From positions 1-9,632 of the forward strand of contig CAKTKV010000053.1 of NCBI GenBank assembly GCA_934572355.1: a stretch of DNA of 9,632 bases. The letters run 5' to 3'. The notes below the pieces were generated by a model. That model did not search any database. It had not been told where the DNA came from and worked only from the letters and a program-made list of their open reading frames with translations. Shown here one piece after another: positions 1 to 5,555 of this stretch (position 1 is its first letter; each line of letters opens with the position of its first letter). The position numbers and the translations under genes are program-made. The stretch is from an uncultured Oscillospiraceae bacterium (GTDB lineage Bacteria; Bacillota; Clostridia; Oscillospirales; Oscillospiraceae).

Positions 1-42
1 CAGCGCGGCAATTATCCAAGGCAATCGACTGCCATCATCCAT
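1..42 (-). CDS. N-terminal fragment of an unidentified, probably membrane-associated protein
   Basis: Reading leftwards from an ATG at 42-40, 14 codons remain open to the window edge and give MDDGSRLPWIIAAL. The last residues look like the beginning of a transmembrane helix. An AAAGGAG-like ribosome site lies upstream at about 62-57, roughly 14 bases from this ATG, which is long. An in-frame GTG at 54-52 is an alternative but sits too close to that site. A strong promoter (80-108) points into it. The start resembles the short acidic/hydrophobic N-termini of CBS-domain CNNM/HlyC-CorC-type membrane proteins, but 14 residues cannot establish that. Confidence 0.5.
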   Translation of the reverse strand, partial: MDDGSRLPWIIAAL

Positions 43-79
43 AAGAGGATACACATCTCCTTTTAATAAATTAATCTAT

Positions 80-108
80 AGTATAGCATAGCGCGCTGTT
101 TCCGTCAA
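80..108 (-). promoter_or_regulatory. Sigma-A-type promoter for the leftward gene
   Basis: On the minus strand, TTGACG (108-103), a 17-base spacer and TATACT (85-80) are visible. A TG dinucleotide one base before the -10 makes it an extended -10 (TGCTATACT). The predicted start near 73 gives a leader of about 30 bases to the ATG at 42. Confidence 0.8.
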
Positions 109-172
109 TATTCGTAATGTTGCGAATCTATGAAATTATCGAGCGTCGTATCTGTTCTTTTTCCGTCGGATA

Positions 173-181
173 TGCTACAAT
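173..181 (+). promoter_or_regulatory. Extended -10 promoter for the methyltransferase operon
   Basis: TGCTACAAT is an extended -10 element (TG at 173-174, TACAAT at 176-181). No good -35 is seen at the usual distance (TGTTCT at 153-158). Transcription would begin near 188, downstream of the first in-frame ATG (130) but upstream of the ATG at 214. This supports 214 as the real translation start. Confidence 0.5.
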
Positions 182-213
182 ATAACACACTATTTTATTC
201 GGACGGAATTGAA

Positions 214-1434
214 ATGAAGATCGAAAGAGAATACCCCTCCTTTATAATAACCAAGAAAGGCAGCGCATGGGTCGGCACGGGTCACCCGTGGATATATGCG
301 CAGGAGATAATCTCCAAAAGCACCGAGCCGGAAAATGGCGCGCTTGTCGACGCACTCAGCGAAAACGGGCGCTATCTCGGCACGGGGCTGTACAGCCGCG
401 AGAGCAAGATAGGCCTGCGGCTCATCTCCCGCAACGCGAACGACCGTTTTGACGCGGAGTTCTGGAAGCGCCGCATCAGGTACGCGTGGGACTACCGCCG
501 CACCGTCATGGGCGGGGACGTTTCCTGCTGCCGCGTCATCTTCGGCGAGGCCGACGGCTTCCCTGGTCTGACTGTGGACAGGTTCTCGAACATCCTCGTC
601 ACGCAGACGCTCTCAGTCGGAATGGAGCGGCTCAAGGACGTTATCTTCCCGCTGCTGGCCGAAGTGCTGCGCGAGAGCGGGGAGCGGATCGACGGCATAT
701 ATGAGCGCAACGACGTCGCCATCCGCGCGCTCGAGGGGCTGGAGCAGGGCAAGGGCTGGTATGAGCTGCCCGGTGAGGAGCACCCGCAGAGCACCGTGAC
801 CGAGATATGCGAGAACGGGATATACTACGCCGTCGATTTCGAGAACGGGCAGAAGACAGGCTTCTTCCTCGACCAGAAGTATAACCGGCTTGCCGTGGCG
901 CGCCTTGCCAAGGGGAGGCGCGTGCTTGACTGCTTTACCCACACCGGCTCCTTCGCGCTCAATGCCGCGCTCGGCGGCGCGGAGCATGTGACGGCGGTGG
1001 ATGTGTCCGAGAGTGCCGTGGCGATGGCGCGGGAGAACGCGCATAGAAACGGTCTTGAGGACAGGATGGACTTTGTCGCGGCAGATGTGTTTGACCTTTT
1101 GCCGGAACTGAAGAAGGGCGAGTATGACTTCATCATCCTTGACCCGCCGGCATTCACAAAGTCGCGCAAAACCGTCGGCCGTGCCGAGAAGGGCTATAAG
1201 GAGATAAACCTGCGCGCTCTCAAAGCACTGCCGCGCGGCGGATATTTCGCGACGGCCTCGTGCAGCCATTTCATGCCGTCGGAGCTGTTTGTGAAGATGC
1301 TGCGCTCGGCCGCGCGGGATGCGAATGTCGAGCTGCGGCAGATAGAGGCACGCCAGCAGGCACCCGATCACCCGATACTTTGGAATGTCCCGGAGACGGA
1401 TTATCTGAAATTCTATATTTTTCAAGTCGTCTGA
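214..1434 (+). CDS. rlmI: RlmI-type class I SAM-dependent rRNA (cytosine-C5) methyltransferase
   Basis: The 406-residue protein has the RlmI/RlmK-like layout: an N-terminal PUA-type RNA-binding domain with the GHPWIYAQEI motif, a central linker domain, and a C-terminal Rossmann methyltransferase. Visible SAM-site motifs (numbered from the ATG at 214) are TGFFLDQ (215-221), VLDCFTHTGSF (237-247), VTAVDVS (259-265), LDPPAF (309-314) and ASCSHF (348-353). In E. coli, RlmI makes m5C1962 in 23S rRNA; the same target is inferred here. The frame is open from an ATG at 130, but an extended -10 lies inside that extension and family proteins begin near MKIEREYPSF, so 214 is preferred. The ribosome site is weak (GGACGGA). 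The stop is followed about 20 bases later by a membrane-protein gene, so co-transcription is likely. Its last 33 codons recur as a remnant at 3060-3161. Confidence 0.88.
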   Translation: MKIEREYPSFIITKKGSAWVGTGHPWIYAQEIISKSTEPENGALVDALSENGRYLGTGLYSRESKIGLRLISRNANDRFDAEFWKRRIRYAWDYRRTVMGGDVSCCRVIFGEADGFPGLTVDRFSNILVTQTLSVGMERLKDVIFPLLAEVLRESGERIDGIYERNDVAIRALEGLEQGKGWYELPGEEHPQSTVTEICENGIYYAVDFENGQKTGFFLDQKYNRLAVARLAKGRRVLDCFTHTGSFALNAALGGAEHVTAVDVSESAVAMARENAHRNGLEDRMDFVAADVFDLLPELKKGEYDFIILDPPAFTKSRKTVGRAEKGYKEINLRALKALPRGGYFATASCSHFMPSELFVKMLRSAARDANVELRQIEARQQAPDHPILWNVPETDYLKFYIFQVV

Positions 1435-3053
1435 CGTGGGAAAGGATAGATGCGTATGAATAAGCTGAAAAAATCCCTTGGCTGGGGGAAAAGGGAAGGT
1501 ATCGTCGCGGCAGTGTTTGCAGCGGTGCTTGCTGCGGTATACGTGATAGGAAGACACATCGTGTATACCGGTGGTATCTTGGGCTACCCGACGGAAAACT
1601 ACATGACCTCGCCGCGCCCGGCGGATGTACTGTGGCTGCTTGCGGCGTTCGTGCTGTGCTATGCTGCAATGGCACTGCTGAGCATCATAATTGACAGACT
1701 GGAGACTTGGGGGGGCAGCGGCAGAAGGAATAAAAGGCTGCTGATATTCGTATTTGTGCTTCTGCTGCTGGCGTGGACGCCGTATCTGCTGAGCTTTTAT
1801 CCCGGCGGTATTCGGGGAGACTCCTACTCGTCGATAGAGCAAATAATAGATGTCGGGCATCCTAACGACAATCATCACCCGGTGGCCTACACGCTGTTCC
1901 TCGGCGTGTTTCTGAAAATCGGCGAGCTGTTCTCTGACTACAATATAGGAATATGCTGCTACTCGGTGGCACAGTCAGTGCTCATGGCGCTGGTCATATG
2001 CCGCGTGGTGAGCTTCCTCCAAGAGAACGGCGCACACAGGGTGTATATAGCGGCGGTCATAGCCTTCTACGCGCTGGAGCCGCTCTTCGGGGCGTATGCG
2101 ATCATGCTGTGGAAGGACCCGCTCTATTCAGCGCTGCTGCTTCTGCTGTCGATACAGCTCTATACCGCTCTGCGGAGCGGGAGCATTGACCGGCGCGGAT
2201 TTACCTGCATGCTGCTCACGGCTCTCGGTGCGGCGTTTTTCAGGAACAACGGCATATATGTCGTTGTCGTGTCTGCCGCGGCGCTGGCGATAGCGCTCAA
2301 GAATCAGCGAAAGATAGTTGTTTCAGCATTTGCGGGGATCATTGCGTTCTATTTTATTATCACAAGTGTCGGCTATAAGGCCTGGGGCATAAAGCAGGAG
2401 TTTGTCGAGAGCGTCGGCATACCGATACAGCAGATGTACGCGGTCGTATACTATGACGGGAACATATCCGAGGCCGATGGGGAATACGCTTACCGACTTA
2501 TGCAGGGCAGATGGCTGGAAAGATACAGGCCGTGTATCGTTGACACAATAAAATGGGACGCCAACTTTGACGCTAAGTTTCTTGAGCAGACAAAGGCCGA
2601 TTTCATAAAAACATGGATAAGCATGGGCGTCAAGAACCCGGTTATCTATGTGCGCGCCTACCTTATGGAGACACACGGCTTCTGGAAGCTGGGGGCGAAG
2701 GACAGGAACGGATATATCGAGTTCCAGCCGGAAGTAGTCAACAATTACAACTGCCACGGTATCAGGATGAGTGATGTGTTTGAGCAGATATTCGGTTTTT
2801 CGATCGCGGAGCCGCTGGAGAATATCAAGGCGACGATAAGCAGTGGAACGCTCCTGTGGGTCACTGCCGCGTTTATGATTCTGGGTATAATAAAGCGCCG
2901 CCGCGGTGCGTGGATCGCTTATGTCCCGGCGCTGGCAAACTGGCTGTGCATCATGATCGCGGCGCCGGTGGCTTACAGTATACGCTATGTGTTTATCTTT
3001 GTGCTTGGGCTTCCGGTGTATCTGTTCCTGCCGTTTATATGCGATAGGGAAGA
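1332..3053 (+). repeat. Direct repeat unit A (rlmI tail plus membrane-protein gene)
   Basis: This stretch matches 3059-4783 along its whole length. The offset is exactly 1727 bases through the methyltransferase tail and the first two thirds of the membrane-protein gene, then 1730 after a one-codon insertion in the second copy. Unit A is the copy attached to the intact methyltransferase gene. Homology stops just before the end of the membrane-protein gene, and five unmatched bases (3054-3058) separate the two units. Confidence 0.9.
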
Positions 3054-3072
3054 GCCGGGCTGCGGCAGATAG
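1456..3072 (+). CDS. DUF6020-like multi-pass membrane protein, paralog 1 (putative GT-C-type glycosyltransferase)
   Basis: The protein (538 residues from ATG 1456) has a basic N-terminus, about ten or more hydrophobic helices and one long hydrophilic loop. It resembles DUF6020-family membrane proteins. A conserved-looking block FYPGGIRGDS followed by NHHPVAY sits in the first large predicted outside loop. GT-C glycosyltransferases keep an acidic catalytic motif at this place, so a polyprenyl-linked sugar transferase role is plausible but inferred. A loop of roughly 155 residues (about 305-460), predicted outside, precedes the last three helices. The start at 1456 is chosen over 1450 because AAAGGA lies 9 bases before it and only 3 before the other. 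The C-terminus is odd: its last residues (PGCGR) and TAG stop come from the junction and an out-of-frame piece of methyltransferase sequence. It is roughly 86% identical to paralog 2 by eye count. Confidence 0.75.
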   Translation: MNKLKKSLGWGKREGIVAAVFAAVLAAVYVIGRHIVYTGGILGYPTENYMTSPRPADVLWLLAAFVLCYAAMALLSIIIDRLETWGGSGRRNKRLLIFVFVLLLLAWTPYLLSFYPGGIRGDSYSSIEQIIDVGHPNDNHHPVAYTLFLGVFLKIGELFSDYNIGICCYSVAQSVLMALVICRVVSFLQENGAHRVYIAAVIAFYALEPLFGAYAIMLWKDPLYSALLLLLSIQLYTALRSGSIDRRGFTCMLLTALGAAFFRNNGIYVVVVSAAALAIALKNQRKIVVSAFAGIIAFYFIITSVGYKAWGIKQEFVESVGIPIQQMYAVVYYDGNISEADGEYAYRLMQGRWLERYRPCIVDTIKWDANFDAKFLEQTKADFIKTWISMGVKNPVIYVRAYLMETHGFWKLGAKDRNGYIEFQPEVVNNYNCHGIRMSDVFEQIFGFSIAEPLENIKATISSGTLLWVTAAFMILGIIKRRRGAWIAYVPALANWLCIMIAAPVAYSIRYVFIFVLGLPVYLFLPFICDREEPGCGR

Positions 3073-4783
3073 AGGCGCGCCAGCAGGTACCCAATCACCC
3101 GATACTCTGGAACGTTCCGGAGAAGGATCACCTGAAGTTCTATATTTTCCAGGTCGTATGACCCGGTAAAGGATCGATGCGTATGAATAAGCTGAAAAAA
3201 GCCCTCGGCTGGGGGAAAAGAGAAGGCATTATCGCGGCAGTGTTTGCAGCGGTGTTTGCCGCGGTATACGTGCTGGGGCGGCACATCGTATATACCGGCG
3301 GCGTTGAGGGCTACCCGACGGAAAACTACATGACCTCGCCGCGCCTGACGGACGCACTGTGGCTGCTTGCGGCATTCGTGCTGTGCTATGCCGCAATGAC
3401 GCTGCTGAGCATCATAATTGACAGGCTGGAGCACCCGGAGAGCGACGGCAGAAAGAATAAAAGGCTGCTGATATTTGTGTTCGTGCTTTTGCTGCTGGCG
3501 TGGACGCCGTATCTGCTGAGCTTTTATCCCGGCAGCATTCAGGGGGATTCCTTCTCGTCACTGAGGCAGATGATAGATGTGGGACACCCCAACAACAATC
3601 ATCACCCGGTTGCCTACACGCTGTTTCTCGGCGTGTTTCTGAAGATCGGCGAGCTGTTCTCTGACTACAATATAGGAATATGCTGTTACTCGGTGGCGCA
3701 GTCGGCGCTCATGGCGCTGGTTATATGCCGCGTGGTGAGCTTCCTTCAAGAGAACGGTGCGCGCAGGGTGTATATAGCGGCGGTCATAGCCTTCTACGCG
3801 CTGGAGCCGCTCTTCGGGGCGTATGCGATCACGCTGTGGAAGGATCCGCTCTATTCAGCGCTGCTGCTTCTGCTGTCGATACAGCTCTATACCGCTCTGC
3901 GGAGCGGGAGCATTGACCGGCGCGGATTTATCCGCATGCTGCTCACGGCTCTCGGCGCGGCGTTTTTCAGGAACAACGGCATATATGTTGTTATTGTATC
4001 CGCCGCGGCGCTGGCGATAGCGCTCAAGAAGCAGCGGAAGGTGGTCGTTTCCGCATTTGCGGGGATCATCGCGTTCTATTTTGTTATCACAAGCGTCGGC
4101 TATAAAGCCTGGGGCATAAAGCAGGAGTTTGTCGAGAGCGTCGGCATACCGATACAGCAGATGGGCGCAGTCATTTACTATGACGGGAACATGTCCGAGG
4201 CCGACGAGGAGTACGCTTACCGGCTCATGCTGCAATGGTGGTGGCAGGAAAATTACGCGCCCTGCATCGTTGACAGCATTAAATGGAACTACTTCTTTGA
4301 CGAGGATTTTCTTGAGCAGACCAAGACCGAGTTTATAAAAACATGGATAAGCATGGGCATCAAGAACCCCGTCACATACATGCGGGCTTATCTGATGGAG
4401 ACACACGGTTTCTGGAAGCTGGGCGCGAAGGACGGAAACGGATATATCCAGTTCATACCGGAGATAGTCAACGAAGTCGACTACAGCGGCGTCAGGATGC
4501 GTGATGTGTTTGAGCAGGTATTCGGCTTTTCGATCGCGGAGCCGCTGGAGAATATCAAGGCGACGATAAGCAGCGGAACGCTCCTGTGGGTCACTGCCGC
4601 GTTTATGCTTATATGCATAATAAAGCGCCGCCGCGGTGCGTGGATCGCTTATGTCCCGGCGCTGGCAAACTGGCTGTGCATCATGATCGCGGCGCCGGTG
4701 GCGTATAGTCTGCGCTATGTGTTTATCTTTGCGCTCGGTCTGCCGGTGTACCTGTTTCTGCCGTTTATATGTGATAAGAAAGA
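3059..4783 (+). repeat. Direct repeat unit B
   Basis: This is the second copy of the 1332-3053 unit. It contains the methyltransferase tail remnant, the short leader with its AAAGGA ribosome site, and nearly all of the second membrane-protein gene. Identity to unit A is uneven: blocks of near-perfect match (for example 3768-3976 and 4617-4702) alternate with strongly diverged stretches (for example 4230-4304 and 4443-4502). Confidence 0.9.
3060..3161 (+). pseudogene. Stranded 3' remnant of the rRNA methyltransferase gene
   Basis: These 33 codons plus TGA align without gaps to the last 33 codons of the methyltransferase at 1333-1434, from LRQIEARQQ to KFYIFQVV. Twelve codons differ; eight of these changes are silent and four replace a residue (A to V, D to N, T to K, Y to H). 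No start codon or upstream methyltransferase sequence is attached, so it cannot make the enzyme. Its first bases overlap the end of paralog 1, whose TAG stop (3070-3072) is read in another frame of this remnant. Confidence 0.88.
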
Positions 4784-4787
4784 TTGA
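3183..4787 (+). CDS. DUF6020-like multi-pass membrane protein, paralog 2 (putative GT-C-type glycosyltransferase)
   Basis: The protein is 534 residues from the ATG at 3183; AAAGGA lies 9 bases upstream, and the ATG at 3177 is too close to it. Topology and motifs match paralog 1: FYPGSIQGDS and NHHPVAY in the first large outside loop, a long loop at about 305-460, then three closing helices. Differences concentrate in a cytosolic loop near residue 85, around the FYPG motif, and in two patches of the long loop. The first of those patches carries a one-residue insertion and a Trp-rich run (QWWWQENY) absent from paralog 1. The C-terminus ends FICDKKD and looks native, unlike that of paralog 1. 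No promoter is evident in front of it, so expression probably depends on read-through from upstream. Substrate and function are unknown; envelope glycan modification is an inference from the GtrA-type neighbour. Confidence 0.75.
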   Translation: MNKLKKALGWGKREGIIAAVFAAVFAAVYVLGRHIVYTGGVEGYPTENYMTSPRLTDALWLLAAFVLCYAAMTLLSIIIDRLEHPESDGRKNKRLLIFVFVLLLLAWTPYLLSFYPGSIQGDSFSSLRQMIDVGHPNNNHHPVAYTLFLGVFLKIGELFSDYNIGICCYSVAQSALMALVICRVVSFLQENGARRVYIAAVIAFYALEPLFGAYAITLWKDPLYSALLLLLSIQLYTALRSGSIDRRGFIRMLLTALGAAFFRNNGIYVVIVSAAALAIALKKQRKVVVSAFAGIIAFYFVITSVGYKAWGIKQEFVESVGIPIQQMGAVIYYDGNMSEADEEYAYRLMLQWWWQENYAPCIVDSIKWNYFFDEDFLEQTKTEFIKTWISMGIKNPVTYMRAYLMETHGFWKLGAKDGNGYIQFIPEIVNEVDYSGVRMRDVFEQVFGFSIAEPLENIKATISSGTLLWVTAAFMLICIIKRRRGAWIAYVPALANWLCIMIAAPVAYSLRYVFIFALGLPVYLFLPFICDKKD

Positions 4788-4802
4788 GTTTATACTATTC
4801 GC

Positions 4803-4831
4803 TTGACTAAACGCTCCTGCGGGAGTATACT
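4803..4831 (+). promoter_or_regulatory. Sigma-A-type promoter for the GtrA-family gene
   Basis: TTGACT (4803-4808), a 17-base spacer and TATACT (4826-4831) sit just after the stop of paralog 2. Transcription would begin near 4838, about 44 bases before the chosen start of the next gene. The spacer holds a small inverted repeat, CTCC-TGCG-GGAG; whether a protein binds there is unknown. Confidence 0.75.
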
Positions 4832-4881
4832 GCAATTGGTTCAAAAATTTGAAGCATTGCGGCTTCCGCATGGGGGTACTT

Positions 4882-5301
4882 ATGGATAAGAAAGAGCTTG
4901 TGCGCGCGGTAAAGTTCACGCTATTTTCTGCCAGCGCCGGGATCATTCAGCTGTTGAGCTTCACGCTGATGAACGAGGCTTTCCGCTGGAATTACTGGGT
5001 GTGCTATCTTACTGCGATGATACTGTCGGTGCTGTGGAATTTTACGCTCAACCGAAAGATCACGTTCCGTTCGGCCAATAATGTGCCGATCGCGATGCTC
5101 AAGGTCGCGGCATACTATCTCGTGTTCACGCCGCTGTCCACTTGGGGCGGGGACAAGCTCACCGGCATAGGCTGGAACGAGTACGTGGTGCTTGCCGTTT
5201 CCATGCTGCTGAACTTTGCCACGGAGTTTCTGTATGACCGCTTTGTCGTGTTCGGCGGTAGCATCGACACTGCAGTGTCAAAAAAATGTGCGGGATCCTG
5301 A
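4882..5301 (+). CDS. GtrA-family small membrane protein
   Basis: This 139-residue protein has four predicted helices (about 10-30, 37-52, 69-85 and 98-116), the size and topology of the GtrA family. Both halves carry the family-type motif in which an Asn-Phe pair precedes an Arg and a closing Phe: WNFTLNRKITF (52-62) and NFATEFLYDRFVVF (111-124). GtrA proteins are thought to help move undecaprenyl-phosphate-linked sugars across the membrane for glycan or teichoic acid decoration. The ATG at 4882 is preferred over 4849 and 4870 because GGGGG lies 5-6 bases ahead and MDKKELVRAVKF matches the usual short N-terminus. It has its own promoter. Lying next to two putative GT-C-type enzymes, it may supply their lipid-linked donor (inference). 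No terminator is seen before the tRNA, so read-through is possible. Confidence 0.85.
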   Translation: MDKKELVRAVKFTLFSASAGIIQLLSFTLMNEAFRWNYWVCYLTAMILSVLWNFTLNRKITFRSANNVPIAMLKVAAYYLVFTPLSTWGGDKLTGIGWNEYVVLAVSMLLNFATEFLYDRFVVFGGSIDTAVSKKCAGS

Positions 5302-5310
5302 AATTTACTC

Positions 5311-5338
5311 TTGACAAATCTGTAAAAAAAGGTATAAT
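5311..5338 (+). promoter_or_regulatory. Consensus promoter of the tRNA gene
   Basis: TTGACA (5311-5316) and TATAAT (5333-5338) both match consensus perfectly, with a 16-base spacer. The start near 5345 leaves only a few leader bases before the tRNA. Such strength fits a stable-RNA gene. Confidence 0.9.
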
Positions 5339-5351
5339 AATCCTTGCTTTT

Positions 5352-5425
5352 AGCGGGATTGTGTAGTGGTAGCACAGCGGACTCTGACTCCGTATGCGAG
5401 GGTTCAAATCCTTCTCCCGCTGCCA
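5352..5425 (+). tRNA. trnQ: tRNA-Gln (anticodon CUG)
   Basis: A full cloverleaf folds by eye. The acceptor AGCGGGA pairs with TCCCGCT (seven pairs), followed by G73 and an encoded CCA. The D stem is GTGT/GCAC. The anticodon stem is GCGGA/TCCGT with one G-U pair and loop CTCTGAC, placing CTG at 5384-5386. The T stem is GAGGG/CCTTC with loop TTCAAAT. The anticodon CUG reads CAG (Gln). It has its own promoter and terminator and is the only tRNA in the window. Confidence 0.96.
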
Positions 5426-5427
5426 TG

Positions 5428-5460
5428 TCGCTGCGAACATCAGTTCGCAGCGATTTTTTA
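5428..5460 (+). terminator. Rho-independent terminator after the tRNA
   Basis: An 11-base-pair perfect stem (TCGCTGCGAAC with GTTCGCAGCGA) and a four-base loop (ATCA) are followed by six T residues. It starts two bases after the CCA end of the tRNA. Confidence 0.93.
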
Positions 5461-5473
5461 TTATATCTATAAT

Positions 5474-5505
5474 AAAAGCCTGTAGCTTTAGCGCTACAGG
5501 CTTTT
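5474..5505 (-). terminator. Terminator of the Cys-rich gene, probably bidirectional
   Basis: A stem of GCCTGTAGC pairing with GCTACAGGC (nine pairs, six-base loop TTTAGC) is flanked by AAAA and TTTT, which extend it to 13 pairs. On the minus strand the T run continues as TTTTATTAT, so it serves the leftward gene ending at 5556. It may also stop residual rightward transcription. Confidence 0.85.
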
Positions 5506-5555
5506 GCCATATTTATGTTGGAATTATGATGTACCTTCGCATTTCAGCGATACCA

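Noticed and set aside
130..213. In-frame upstream extension of the methyltransferase from ATG 130
   Set aside because: It has no ribosome site, contains the extended -10 promoter, and does not resemble the family N-terminus; 214 is preferred.
613..1878. Long minus-strand open frame across the methyltransferase and paralog 1
   Set aside because: Arg/His/Gln-rich antisense shadow crossing two real genes. The same kind of frame recurs opposite paralog 2 because the DNA is duplicated.
1332..4783. Tandem repeat as an insertion-sequence or transposon effect
   Set aside because: No transposase, terminal inverted repeats or target-site duplications are seen; the units are ordinary gene segments.
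3855..4946. Minus-strand open frame of 363 codons opposite paralog 2 and the GtrA-family start
   Set aside because: Antisense of well-supported genes, covers a strong rightward promoter, with no recognisable domain.
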